64,000 bases of DNA from Lachnospiraceae bacterium KM106-2 (GCA_009731425.1 AP018794.1:999960-1063959), one strand, 5' to 3'. Numbered from the stretch's first letter, positions 34,866-43,014 are shown. The notes: generated by a model not told the origin, from the sequence alone. A program made the numbers and translations.

Positions 34866-35483
34866 ATGAACGACATTTATTATATCGGTGGTTCTCCCTG
34901 TAGCGGAAAAACTACCATAGCAGAACGCCTTGCAGACGATTATGATCTATATTACTTCAAAGTGGATGATTTCTTAGAGAAATACATAGATCGAGCGGCC
35001 ACCCTTGGTAAACCAATTTGTACGAATGTTAGAAAGATGACACCGGAAGAGATTTGGATGAGAAATCCCAAAATTCAGTGCAGAGAAGAAATAGAAATCT
35101 ATTTAGAGATATTTGAGTTTGTTCAAGAGGATCTTAATAAACGAGTGAAACAAACCAATGTCATTACGGAAGGAGCCGCCTTACTTCCTTCTCTCATGAA
35201 TCAAGAAAAGGTGACAGAAAGCAACTATGTTAATTTGACTCCTACCTATGAATTTCAGGTCTCACACTATAAAGAAAGACCGTGGGTACCTTATATATTA
35301 GAGGAATGTAGCGATCATAAAAAAGCCTTTCATAATTGGATGGATAGGGATCACCTTTTTGCCATTGAGGTGCAAAAGCAGAGTGAGAATCTAGGTTATC
35401 CTAGTATTGTAAATGATGGTACATTATCAATAGAAGAACTTCTCAAGGAGATCAAGAATTATTTCGGATTAAAAAGGAAATAA
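34866..35483 (+). CDS. P-loop nucleoside/nucleotide kinase-like protein
   Basis: The 205-residue protein has a clear Walker A GSPCSGKT (residues 9-16), a DDF motif near 38-40 and the RPWVPYIL segment of AAA_17/AAA_33-like kinases. It is cytosolic; neither the phosphate acceptor nor the pathway can be told. The start has AAGGAGGAG. It is divergent from the hydrolase-symporter pair and is followed by a flavodoxin-like gene 87 bp later. Confidence 0.75.
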   Translation: MNDIYYIGGSPCSGKTTIAERLADDYDLYYFKVDDFLEKYIDRAATLGKPICTNVRKMTPEEIWMRNPKIQCREEIEIYLEIFEFVQEDLNKRVKQTNVITEGAALLPSLMNQEKVTESNYVNLTPTYEFQVSHYKERPWVPYILEECSDHKKAFHNWMDRDHLFAIEVQKQSENLGYPSIVNDGTLSIEELLKEIKNYFGLKRK

Positions 35484-35570
35484 AGTATTGTCCTAATACA
35501 AATATAATTGTTAAGATTAGCATATCGAATGGTAAAAGAACGTAGGATTACAATACAGAGAGGTGAATAT

Positions 35571-36116
35571 ATGAAGTGTATTGTGGTTTTCCAGTCAAAA
35601 ACGGGATTTACAAAACGATATGCCAACTGGATTCAAGAGGAGCTGCTTTGTGATCTGAAGGAATGTAAAACAGTGACTAAGAAAAAGTTATCTTCCTATG
35701 ATGTGATCATTTTTGGCAGTTATATACGGGTAGAACGGTTTCGTGGCTATAGCCGGATTAAGGCACTGGTCGGAGAAAAGAATAAGAAAAAGCTGGTGTT
35801 ATATGCGACTGGAGCGTCACCTTATGGCAAGGAACGAGTTGATACGATGTGGAGATCAAGTGTTCCAGAAAAAGACCTACAATCCATTCCTCATTTCTAT
35901 CTGCAATCAGGACTAAACTATGAGAAAATGAGCTTAGGCGAGAGGATTCTGATGAAAGGCTTTGCTCTTATGATGAAAATAAAAAATAACAAAGACAAAG
36001 ATGGCGCAGAGCCTATGCGGGATATGAGCAGCTCTTATGATATTTCTTCAAAAGAATATATGAAACCTTTAATTGACTATGTGAGAAAAGAGATGGAGAA
36101 CCAAAAGAATGGGTAA
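35571..36116 (+). CDS. Flavodoxin-like protein (HemG/flavodoxin_5 type)
   Basis: The 181-residue protein begins with the FMN phosphate-binding loop VVFQSKTGFTKRYA (residues about 4-17) and has the DVIIFGSYI strand near 45-53. The layout resembles the flavodoxin-domain proteins related to protoporphyrinogen oxidase HemG, but no heme genes are nearby. A longer frame begins 63 bp upstream without a ribosome binding site; the ATG at 35571 follows AGAGAGGTG. It overlaps the next gene by 8 bp. Confidence 0.8.
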   Translation: MKCIVVFQSKTGFTKRYANWIQEELLCDLKECKTVTKKKLSSYDVIIFGSYIRVERFRGYSRIKALVGEKNKKKLVLYATGASPYGKERVDTMWRSSVPEKDLQSIPHFYLQSGLNYEKMSLGERILMKGFALMMKIKNNKDKDGAEPMRDMSSSYDISSKEYMKPLIDYVRKEMENQKNG

Positions 36117-36585
36117 AATCAGAGTAATAGAAGCAAAAGATAATAAAGTGATCGAATCCATTATAAGAACTTGCTTGATCGAGTTTGGTGCGGATCATGA
36201 GGGAACGGCTTGGGCGGATCCTGATCTGGGGCGTTTTTTTGAAATTTATCAGGAAACGGGAACAAGATATTGGGTAGCAGAAGATGAATCTGGTAAAATC
36301 GTTGCTGGCGTGGGAATTGGAAAATTAGCTGGGACTGATTCTGTCTGTGAGTTACAGAAGATGTACTGTATGAAAGAAGCAAGAGGGAGTGGGATCGCTC
36401 ATCAATTAATACAGGAGGCATTATCTTTCGCAGGACAGTATTATCAAGAGTGTTATCTGGAGACATTAGAGAATATGAAGGCAGCCAGACGATTTTATCA
36501 TAAATATGGATTTAAGCGAGTTGATCAGCCATTCGCTGAGACTGGACATTTTGCTTGCGATGTTCGTATGATCCGAAGTTTATAG
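36109..36585 (+). CDS. GNAT N-acetyltransferase
   Basis: The 158-residue protein has the acetyl-CoA site motif with MYCMKEARGSGIAHQLIQEAL (about residues 84-104), followed by the YLETLENMKAARRFYHKYGF motif B. The substrate is unknown. It starts within the last codons of the flavodoxin-like gene, so translation is coupled. A perfect terminator follows. Confidence 0.88.
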   Translation: MGKIRVIEAKDNKVIESIIRTCLIEFGADHEGTAWADPDLGRFFEIYQETGTRYWVAEDESGKIVAGVGIGKLAGTDSVCELQKMYCMKEARGSGIAHQLIQEALSFAGQYYQECYLETLENMKAARRFYHKYGFKRVDQPFAETGHFACDVRMIRSL

Positions 36586-36604
36586 ATTATTATGGAATGT
36601 TTTG

Positions 36605-36647
36605 AAGGATGAAAGAATAAGAACCTGCTTATTCTTTCATCCTTTTT
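36605..36647 (+). terminator. Intrinsic terminator after the GNAT gene
   Basis: Perfect 17-bp arms AAGGATGAAAGAATAAG and CTTATTCTTTCATCCTT, 6-base loop, TTTTT. Confidence 0.92.
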
Positions 36648-36721
36648 ATTATGTAGTTAAGAACTATGAATGGGAATGGAAGGTACTGCAAACAGTAATA
36701 GATAGTAATAGGAGGTAGAAA

Positions 36722-37558
36722 ATGAGTGAAAATGAAATGATCTGTAAGGTCTGTATGCATCAATGTCATTTAAGGGAAGGGCAGATCGGTCGATGTAGAG
36801 CTAGAAAGAATGAAAATGGTATCAGTACACCGATCAATTACGGTCGCATTACCAGTATTGCCTTAGATCCCATCGAGAAAAAGCCACTTGCCTGTTTTTA
36901 TCCTGGGAGTATGATCTTATCAGTTGGAAGTTTCGGATGTAATCTAAATTGTCCATTTTGCCAGAATGACGCAATCGCAATGGCTGGACAGACAGAGGTG
37001 GAGTCTTTCTTTGTTACTCCGGAACAATTGGCAAAGGAGGCGTATGCTCATAAGAAAGAAGGAAATATCGGTGTTGCATTTACTTATAATGAACCATTGG
37101 TTGGATACGAGTTTGTTCGGGATACGGCAAAGCTTGTTCATGAATATAAAATGAAGAATGTGGTCGTTACAAATGGATCGATTTCCAAAGAGGCAGCGAA
37201 AGAATTCCTGCCCTATATCGATGCTTATAATATCGATTTGAAGGGTTTTACACAGGATTATTATGATAAGCTGGGAGGAAGTTTAGACTATGTAAAGGGA
37301 TTTATTGCATTAGCAGCGGAGCATGCACATGTGGAGATTACGACCTTGATCGTTCCAGGTGAAAATGATTCGAAAGAAGAAATCAGAAATCTTGCTGTCT
37401 GGATCGCATCAATAGATCCTGATATGCCGCTTCATTTAACGAGATTTTTCCCAAGAAGAAACATGAAAGAGAAAGATCCAACCGATGTTGATTTATTATA
37501 TGAATTACAAAAAGAGGCAAAGAAGTATTTAAATCGCGTATTTGTAGGAAATGTATGA
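36722..37558 (+). CDS. amrS: AmmeMemoRadiSam system radical-SAM enzyme AmrS
   Basis: The 278-residue protein matches AmrS, the radical-SAM member of the AMMECR1-Memo-radical SAM trio of unknown function. N-terminal cysteines (8, 11, 15, 25 in CKVCMHQCHLREGQIGRC) precede the SAM cluster motif CNLNCPFC with Cys73, Cys77, Cys80. The rest has the radical-SAM barrel, including NEPLVGYEF and IDLKGFTQDYY. No AMMECR1 or Memo gene lies in this window. The ribosome binding site is AGGAGG. The length is a little under the usual 330 residues because the C terminus is short. Confidence 0.9.
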   Translation: MSENEMICKVCMHQCHLREGQIGRCRARKNENGISTPINYGRITSIALDPIEKKPLACFYPGSMILSVGSFGCNLNCPFCQNDAIAMAGQTEVESFFVTPEQLAKEAYAHKKEGNIGVAFTYNEPLVGYEFVRDTAKLVHEYKMKNVVVTNGSISKEAAKEFLPYIDAYNIDLKGFTQDYYDKLGGSLDYVKGFIALAAEHAHVEITTLIVPGENDSKEEIRNLAVWIASIDPDMPLHLTRFFPRRNMKEKDPTDVDLLYELQKEAKKYLNRVFVGNV

Positions 37559-37773
37559 CAGGATGCACATTTTTAAATCATCTATCGGATTTTAGAGATA
37601 TGGGAAAAAAGGATAGAAGGGAATTAAAGAAGCTGTTTTTAAGTTATGCGGCGAAACATGCAGATATCTGATTCACAAAGCATTTAAGAAATGATAAGGA
37701 TCCGAAGAAGAAAGGATTATATATGATTGAAATACTTAATATAAGCAACAAAAAATATATAAATGTCCATTAA
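37555..37773 (+). pseudogene. Possible decayed small gene with an in-frame stop, in a 313-bp gap
   Basis: An ATG overlaps the amrS stop codon (ATGA). The frame runs 38 codons (MTGCTFLNHLSDFRDM and on) to a TGA at 37669, then continues open for another 33 codons (FTKHLRNDKDPKKKGLYM region) to a TAA at 37771. The sense content looks protein-like and lysine-rich, so I suspect a degraded reading frame. I do not recognise it. The rest of the gap to 37871 is AT-rich with no gene. Confidence 0.3.
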
Positions 37774-37871
37774 TATTCATATTATAACCCTATTGTTCAT
37801 ATACTTTAAAGGATGGAAATTTTACGTGATTATGTAAAAAGAACATTAGAAGAATAGTAAGGGTGGTAAAT

Positions 37872-38579
37872 ATGGAAGAAATGTTAGTTCGAGAGAAACG
37901 ATATGTGAATAACATACCAGTGATCGTATGGGGAGCACCTTCAGATAGGGCGTATATCTATGTTCATGGCAAGATGTCTTATAAAGAGAGTGCTGAGCCT
38001 TTTGCTGAATTAGCCATGAGAAAAGGCTATCAGACGATCAGTTTTGATCTGCCGGAGCATGGGGAGCGAAAGGATGAGAATTATCCTTGCGATATCTGGA
38101 ATGGAATGAATGATTTGAATCAGATCGCCGATTATGCAGCCGAGCGATGGAACTCTTTGTCCCTATATGCATGTAGCCTAGGCGCTCATTTTGCACTTCA
38201 TGCTTATCGAGATCGAAAATTTCAATATTGTATGTTTCAGTCACCGGTTTTAGATATGAATCAGCTGATCCATCGAATGTTCCGCTGGTTTCATTTATCG
38301 GAAGACATTTTAAAAGAAAAGCAAGTCATCAAAACGCCATTTCATGTGATGACTTGGGACTATTACCAATACGTACTAAGTCATCCTATCGATAAATGGG
38401 AGACGCCCACGAATATTTTATATGGGACAAGGGATGAGATGCAGAGCCGTGATATCATCGACGACTTTGTTGCTAAGTTTCATTCCGAACTTGTGATCGC
38501 TGAAAATAGCTATCATGGATTTGCGAAAGAGCATGATATACCGATCGCGTATTCTTGGATGGAAACGTATATGAGATAG
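37872..38579 (+). CDS. Alpha/beta hydrolase, tandem paralogue A
   Basis: The 235-residue protein has the alpha/beta-hydrolase plan: HGKMSYKE oxyanion region, FDLPEHGER strand, nucleophile elbow ACSLGAHFALH (Ser as nucleophile in place of a GxSxG glycine), Asp in YGTRDEMQ and His in SYHGFAKE. It has the same length as the next gene and aligns without gaps. There is no signal peptide, so it is cytosolic. A GTG 9 bp upstream is part of the ribosome binding site AAGGGTGG; the ATG is preferred. Confidence 0.82.
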   Translation: MEEMLVREKRYVNNIPVIVWGAPSDRAYIYVHGKMSYKESAEPFAELAMRKGYQTISFDLPEHGERKDENYPCDIWNGMNDLNQIADYAAERWNSLSLYACSLGAHFALHAYRDRKFQYCMFQSPVLDMNQLIHRMFRWFHLSEDILKEKQVIKTPFHVMTWDYYQYVLSHPIDKWETPTNILYGTRDEMQSRDIIDDFVAKFHSELVIAENSYHGFAKEHDIPIAYSWMETYMR

Positions 38580-38643
38580 CGTTAAAATAAATACATAGGC
38601 ACCAAATAAGAATCAAAACTAAATCTATGCAGAGGGTTGTTTA

Positions 38644-39351
38644 ATGGGAAGTGTTATCAGAAAAGAAAAGCGCTACATTAACCAGATCCCAGCAATTGTC
38701 TGGGGAGAAAGCTCAAAGGATGCATATGTATATATTCATGGAAAAATGTCATGTAAAGAAAAAGCAGAAGAATTTGCAAAGATAGCAGAGAGAAAAGGCT
38801 ATCAGACGATCAGCTTTGATCTTCCGGAGCATGGGGAACGAAGCGGTCAGAATGAGCCGTGTGATATCTGGACGGGGAAGAAGGATCTCCTTGAGATCGA
38901 CGAGTATGCCTCATCGAGATGGCAGCGGCTCTCAATATATGCTTGTAGTATAGGAGCTCATTTTGCCTTGCATTCCTATCCGGAAAAAGAATTTCAAAAG
39001 TGCTTATTTCAGTCTCCAATCTTAAGCATGGATTATCTCATCGATCAAATTTTTCAGTGGTATCACTTATCAAAAGAGGATCTACGGGAGAAGAAAACGA
39101 TCGAGACTCCGATTCATAAGCTGACTTGGGATTATTATGTCTATGTAAAAGAGCATCCGATCATGGAATGGAAGATCCCTACTTGTATTTTGTATGCCAA
39201 GCGGGATCCATTACAAAGTCAGAACTGTATGGAAGAGTTTGCGCGTCAATTTCACTGTGGGCTTAGGGTCGAAGAGAATTGCGAGCATGGATTTGCAAAT
39301 GGAAATGAAGTAGAGATTGAAAAACAGTGGTTAGAGGATCAAATAAAGTAA
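38644..39351 (+). CDS. Alpha/beta hydrolase, tandem paralogue B
   Basis: The 235-residue protein is a close relative of the preceding gene; by eye about 76 of the first 120 residues are the same, including RKGYQTISFDLPEHGER and the elbow ACSIGAHFALH. Asp lies in YAKRDPLQ and His in CEHGFANG, so the triad is intact. The pair clearly arose by tandem duplication. Substrate unknown. A GAGGG precedes the ATG and a terminator follows. Confidence 0.82.
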   Translation: MGSVIRKEKRYINQIPAIVWGESSKDAYVYIHGKMSCKEKAEEFAKIAERKGYQTISFDLPEHGERSGQNEPCDIWTGKKDLLEIDEYASSRWQRLSIYACSIGAHFALHSYPEKEFQKCLFQSPILSMDYLIDQIFQWYHLSKEDLREKKTIETPIHKLTWDYYVYVKEHPIMEWKIPTCILYAKRDPLQSQNCMEEFARQFHCGLRVEENCEHGFANGNEVEIEKQWLEDQIK

Positions 39352-39369
39352 AATAATATTTACGTTCTA

Positions 39370-39402
39370 AAGAGACATCTATATGGTGTCTCTTATTTTT
39401 TA
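39370..39402 (+). terminator. Terminator after the tandem hydrolases
   Basis: AAGAGACA pairs with TGTCTCTT, followed by ATTTTTTAT. Confidence 0.85.
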
Positions 39403-39442
39403 TAATTTATGCGAATAACGAACCAAAGTCTGTTTCTTCTCG

Positions 39443-39471
39443 TTGACAAAAGGTAAAATATAGTACATGAT
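39443..39471 (+). promoter_or_regulatory. Promoter candidate of the DUF3592-like gene
   Basis: Consensus TTGACA (39443-39448) and CATGAT (39466-39471) with 17 bp between. Confidence 0.4.
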
Positions 39472-39494
39472 ACAAGAAAGGGGGGAGAGAGGTT

Positions 39495-40034
39495 ATGTAT
39501 AAGAAGTCACTTAAACTCTTATTTGGGATCTTTACCGCAATTGGAACAGCAATGGTCATCTTAGGCGTGGTATTGTATTTTGTATTTGGATCAGCAGCAG
39601 GACAGTTAAAGGACTCCTTTGGATCTGATATCGGTGTAAATGTGAACCTATTTATGTTGCTTGTTACCGGTGGGATCGGAGTTATCTTTCTACTGATCGG
39701 AGTAATTGGTCTGATGGTTACAAATAAGAAAGAAAAGATGAAAAGAAAGTTAAAAGAAACAGGAAGGGCAATTTACGCAAGTATTCTAACGGTTGAACAA
39801 AATCGTAATATCATTATCAATGGAAGATGCCCTTATCAAATCATCGCTCAGTATGTGGATGAATCTACAAAAACCATCTATCAGTATAAGAGTGAGTACA
39901 TAAGCGAGTATCCTTCTTATGCCAAAGAAGGGGAAAACGTACGGATTTATATCGATCCCGAGAATAAGAAAAAGTACTTTATGGATGTAGAGAGCCTGTC
40001 CCAAATGACGGGATATAAGGTAGAAAAACTATAA
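39495..40034 (+). CDS. DUF3592-like membrane protein
   Basis: The 179-residue protein has two transmembrane segments (about 7-29 and 52-75), a basic hinge KKEKMKRKLKETGR and a soluble C-terminal beta-rich domain of about 90 residues with CPYQIIAQYVDE and VRIYIDPENKKKYFMD, like DUF3592 proteins of Firmicutes. Function unknown. It is the first gene of a small group of membrane and basic proteins; the ribosome binding site is GGGGGGAGAG. Confidence 0.65.
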   Translation: MYKKSLKLLFGIFTAIGTAMVILGVVLYFVFGSAAGQLKDSFGSDIGVNVNLFMLLVTGGIGVIFLLIGVIGLMVTNKKEKMKRKLKETGRAIYASILTVEQNRNIIINGRCPYQIIAQYVDESTKTIYQYKSEYISEYPSYAKEGENVRIYIDPENKKKYFMDVESLSQMTGYKVEKL

Positions 40035-40091
40035 CCGATAGTCTTTTATTATTTACTGCTAAGCAGCAGTGTAAGGTAGGGAGGAATCAGT

Positions 40092-40220
40092 ATGGGAAAA
40101 AAGAAACGAGAACATATTTTATTTGACGAAATGAGAAAGACGAAGAAGAGTATTCCTTTTACCAAAGTAAATGGGAAGAATCAGCAATCGACAATTCATA
40201 GGAAGATCATTAATAAATAA
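40092..40220 (+). CDS. Small basic protein of 42 residues
   Basis: A GGGAGG lies eight bases ahead of an ATG that opens a 42-codon frame (MGKKKREHILFDEMRKTKKS, then IPFTKVNGKNQQ, ending IINK). It is rich in Lys and Arg and has no hydrophobic segment. The ribosome binding site, tight fit between two genes and lysine-rich content suggest a real small protein, perhaps nucleic-acid binding. I know of no family. It ends 34 bp before the next start. Confidence 0.5.
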   Translation: MGKKKREHILFDEMRKTKKSIPFTKVNGKNQQSTIHRKIINK

Positions 40221-40254
40221 TGATCATGAATACATAAGAAGGGGAGATAAGAAA

Positions 40255-40749
40255 GTGAACCAAAACCATCATAACAAAAGACACCCATGGAAACTATTAT
40301 TGCTGGAGCTAGTGATCATAATTATATTATTTCTGCCGATCGCCTATGGAATTAATGGTAGTATAGGTATGACGTCAAGACTTCTTGACAATACCACACC
40401 GGATGATTATGTGCGTGGGTGGTTTGTGATCCCGGCTATCTTTGGTGATCTGATCATGGGAATTGGCTTTCTGATAATTGTCGGAATGGGAATTGTCTAT
40501 TTTGCGGTGATCGCTCTTGTAATCGGATTTCATAGTGTTGTTGCTAGTGCAAATAAAGAAAACAAGTTGTCACTTTTTCTTGTATCTATTGCACCGCAGG
40601 GAATATTCTCAATTTTTATCATGGGAAAGATCAGTTTATTTGCAATACGATCCGGTGGATGGTGCGTACTTTTTTATATGGTTCCTGTAATCATACTTTT
40701 TATAGATACCATGATTCATGTTTGGGATTATAAGCGGGATCATAAATAA
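40255..40749 (+). CDS. Small polytopic membrane protein, unknown function
   Basis: The 164-residue protein has about four transmembrane segments (13-34, 53-90 as two, 104-140) and basic ends. I do not recognise a family. Translation probably starts at the GTG at 40255, eight bases after AAGGGGAG; a longer frame would overlap the small basic gene and has no binding site. It is followed 21 bp later by a flavodoxin gene. Confidence 0.6.
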   Translation: MNQNHHNKRHPWKLLLLELVIIIILFLPIAYGINGSIGMTSRLLDNTTPDDYVRGWFVIPAIFGDLIMGIGFLIIVGMGIVYFAVIALVIGFHSVVASANKENKLSLFLVSIAPQGIFSIFIMGKISLFAIRSGGWCVLFYMVPVIILFIDTMIHVWDYKRDHK

Positions 40750-40770
40750 ATAGATTGGAGTACAATAAAT

Positions 40771-41193
40771 ATGAAGACTTTAATTATGTATTATACTTTT
40801 GGTGGAAGCTCAAAAAAGGAAGCAGAGAAATTAGCATCAGAAAATGAGAAATCCGTCCTTTGTCAGGTAACAGAGGTAAAGAAAAAGAATATTTTTACCG
40901 CTTTCTTTTCCGGGTGTCCGAATGCAATGAAAAGAAAAGCTTCTAAGATAAACAACTTATCACAGGATCCGGAGAAATTTGATCGAATTATATTGGTCGC
41001 ACCTATTTGGGCGGGATATCCAGTGCCGGCATTTAATGCAATGGTAGAGTTACTCCCAGAAGGGAAAGAGGTATCCGTTTATCTATGTTCTGGTGGTGGA
41101 GAAGCTCCAAAAAGTAAAGAAGGGACTTGTAAACTGATCACAGATCGTAACTGTAAACTACTTGCTTATCATGATGTGAAAACAGGTAAATAG
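40771..41193 (+). CDS. Flavodoxin family protein
   Basis: The 140-residue protein has a flavodoxin-like N terminus (LIMYYTFGGSSKKEAEKLA, phosphate loop residues about 8-14) and FMN-binding loops IILVAPIWAGYPVP and YLCSGGGEAPKS. It is short for a flavodoxin but contains all five strands. An electron-transfer role is likely; no partner is adjacent. Confidence 0.82.
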   Translation: MKTLIMYYTFGGSSKKEAEKLASENEKSVLCQVTEVKKKNIFTAFFSGCPNAMKRKASKINNLSQDPEKFDRIILVAPIWAGYPVPAFNAMVELLPEGKEVSVYLCSGGGEAPKSKEGTCKLITDRNCKLLAYHDVKTGK

Positions 41194-41205
41194 TACTAAT
41201 GCATG

Positions 41206-41240
41206 AAAGCCAGAAATTATTTTATTAATTTCTGGCTTTT
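41206..41240. terminator. Terminator between convergent genes
   Basis: Perfect 14-bp arms AAAGCCAGAAATTA and TAATTTCTGGCTTT, six-base loop, TTTT on the plus strand. Confidence 0.9.
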
Positions 41241-41253
41241 ATAATAGCAAGTA

Positions 41254-41556
41254 TTAATTGATCGTTGGAAGGTGACTTAAATTATTGTCTTCCGTACCAT
41301 CTGGAAGAGACTTTAAATATTCCGTACTGTTTCGATGTGCGACGCCTACACCACGGATCTGTCCTTCTTTTGCAAGAGAGACACCTTCTTCTTTGGATAC
41401 TATATTACCATCAGATAATTGATATCCGGTTACCTTGCCACTATGTTTTACAAGTGCGACAATATCTTTCGCGTTATTATCCGGTGTTGGGATCACATCT
41501 AAGGCGGCCATTGCTAAAGCACTGCCATCGCCTGAGTTTGGAATCTGATTGATCAT
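41254..41556 (-). CDS. DUF3892 domain protein
   Basis: The 100-residue protein contains the DUF3892 pattern: IVALVKHSGKVTGYQLSDGNIVSKEEGVSLAKEGQIRGVGVAHR, seen in small Firmicutes proteins of unknown function. Translation begins at the ATG at 41556; an ATG 18 bp upstream is part of AAAGGAGATG, the ribosome binding site. It is a single gene on the minus strand between two plus-strand groups. Confidence 0.78.
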   Translation of the reverse strand: MINQIPNSGDGSALAMAALDVIPTPDNNAKDIVALVKHSGKVTGYQLSDGNIVSKEEGVSLAKEGQIRGVGVAHRNSTEYLKSLPDGTEDNNLSHLPTIN

Positions 41557-41635
41557 AACGACATCTCCTTTCAACTTGTATTAATAGTATGAAAGGTTAT
41601 AAATTTGAATATACAGTGATTTGGGAGGAAAATTT

Positions 41636-41890
41636 ATGATAAAGCAAGCAACAGAAAAAGATATATCTATCATAGAAGAGATATTAAACGGTGCGATCAC
41701 CTGGATGGAGCAATCTGGATGTCCTAAATTATGGACGAGATCCGATGTGAAATGGGAAGCACTTTCGAAAACTTATCAAATTAATGATTTTTATTTATTA
41801 TTGGAACAGGAGGAACCAATCGGTTGTATGGCATTAACGGATGCGGATTCTTCCTACTGGCGATCGATTTTACAAAGGAGGATAAGATGA
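41636..41890 (+). pseudogene. Truncated GNAT acetyltransferase
   Basis: The frame codes for the N-terminal half of a GNAT protein (FMIKQATEKDISIIEEIL to EEPIGCMALTDADSSYW) and then ends after ten unrelated residues. The acetyl-CoA-binding half found in intact proteins is missing. Its ATG follows GGGAGG with good spacing. The stop codon overlaps the start of the next gene (ATGA). It looks like a deletion joined the GNAT gene to the dihydrofolate reductase gene. Confidence 0.7.
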
Positions 41891-42372
41891 TCGCTTTAAT
41901 CGTAGCATATGCTAAAAATCATGTAATTGGCTCAAAAGGACGGATACCATGGAGAATCACAGGAGAGCAACAGCGCTTTCGAGAATTAACGACAGGTAAT
42001 GTGGTTGTAATGGGGAGACATTCATATGAAGAGATTGGTCATCCCTTACCCAATCGAACCACCATCGTAGTATCTTCAACAAAGAACTATATTGGAGAAC
42101 AGTTATATACAGTATCTTCGTTGCAGGAGGCAATTGCCCTAGCAAAAGATCAGAATATTTACATATCCGGCGGTGCTAGATTATACGAAGAAGCACTTCC
42201 TCTTGTCGAGAAAATGTATGTGACGGAAATTGATCTTAAGGTTGATGGAGATACCTATTTTCCGACATTTCAGGAGGATGCATTTAATAAGGAGATAGTG
42301 AAACGAGTGGAGGGAGAAATCCCATATTCTTACGTTACCTATACGAAAAGAGAGACTCAAGATCGGAAATAA
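41887..42372 (+). CDS. folA: Dihydrofolate reductase
   Basis: The enzyme reduces dihydrofolate with NADPH. The 161-residue protein has MIALIVAYAKNHVIGSKGRIPWRI, the acidic residue in ITGEQQRFRELT, the NADPH-binding MGRHSYEEIG and ISGGARLYEEAL, and the C-terminal YVTEIDLKVDGDTYFP. No thyA lies nearby. I use the ATG at 41887, after AAAGGAGG, rather than a 63-bp longer frame. Its start overlaps the stop of the broken GNAT frame, so the two are coupled. Confidence 0.93.
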   Translation: MIALIVAYAKNHVIGSKGRIPWRITGEQQRFRELTTGNVVVMGRHSYEEIGHPLPNRTTIVVSSTKNYIGEQLYTVSSLQEAIALAKDQNIYISGGARLYEEALPLVEKMYVTEIDLKVDGDTYFPTFQEDAFNKEIVKRVEGEIPYSYVTYTKRETQDRK

Positions 42373-42383
42373 GATGTTTTGTC

Positions 42384-42413
42384 TTTACAACTGGCCTGCC
42401 TCTTTGTTATACT
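42384..42413 (+). promoter_or_regulatory. Promoter of the small membrane protein/YbjQ pair
   Basis: TTTACA (42384-42389) and TATACT (42408-42413), 18-bp spacer, with an extended -10 TG at 42405-42406. Confidence 0.6.
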
Positions 42414-42437
42414 GCATAGTAATAGGGAGGTGTCCTT

Positions 42438-42659
42438 ATGAAACTTAAGAAAATGATCGCACCTATTATCATAACTGCTATCTATATCCTATTTAATCTC
42501 GCATATATCATGATATGTGTATTAACGGATATGCCAACTGTGGTCACGACGATCTTAGTTATCATTTTAGCAGCTTTAAATGGGGTTATTATTTTTGTAT
42601 TAATCGAAAGGATTAAAGAAATAAGGAGTGGAGAAGAAGATGATCTTAGTAAATACTGA
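42438..42659 (+). CDS. Two-TM small membrane protein
   Basis: The 73-residue protein has two hydrophobic segments (about 7-29 and 37-57) and an acidic tail ERIKEIRSGEEDDLSKY. I do not recognise a family. It is preceded by GGGAGG and overlaps the YbjQ gene by 20 bp, which suggests translational coupling and a joint role. Confidence 0.7.
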   Translation: MKLKKMIAPIIITAIYILFNLAYIMICVLTDMPTVVTTILVIILAALNGVIIFVLIERIKEIRSGEEDDLSKY

Positions 42660-42951
42660 TTACATATCGGGAAAAGAGCTTGAAATGATCGGGCTTGTAA
42701 AAGGAAGTACCATTCAATCAAAAAACGTGGGAAGAGATATTACCCAAAGTTTTAAAACATTAGTAGGCGGGGAGTTAAAGGCCTACACAGAGATGATGAA
42801 TGATGCCAGAGCACTTGCAACAAAGAGAATGGTGGAAGAAGCAAACGGCCTTGGAGCAGACGCAATTGTTAACGTTCGTTACGCTTCTTCAGCAGTAATG
42901 GCTGGTGCAGCAGAAGTCATGGCTTACGGAACTGCAGTGAAATTTCAATAA
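42640..42951 (+). CDS. YbjQ/UPF0145 family protein
   Basis: The 103-residue protein matches the YbjQ (DUF74) family of heavy-metal-binding-annotated oligomers: VNTDYISGKELEMIGLVKGSTIQSKNVGRDI, then MNDARALATKRMVEEANGLGADAIVNVRY. Function is not established. I start at the ATG at 42640; a GTG 12 bp before it lies in the ribosome binding site GGAG. Confidence 0.9.
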   Translation: MILVNTDYISGKELEMIGLVKGSTIQSKNVGRDITQSFKTLVGGELKAYTEMMNDARALATKRMVEEANGLGADAIVNVRYASSAVMAGAAEVMAYGTAVKFQ

Positions 42952-42968
42952 ATTCTTATAGACAATAT

Positions 42969-43013
42969 AAAAAAAGCTTTCTACGATTGATCACGTCGTA
43001 GGAAGCTTTTTTT
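42969..43013. terminator. Bidirectional terminator between YbjQ and the HAD gene
   Basis: AAAAAAGCTT-t-CTACGA pairs with TCGTAG-g-AAGCTTTTTT; T runs on both strands. Confidence 0.92.
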
Positions 43014-43014
43014 A

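Noticed and set aside
37669..37671. Selenocysteine read-through at an in-frame TGA
   Set aside because: No SECIS-like hairpin is seen directly after the codon and the frame is not a known selenoprotein.
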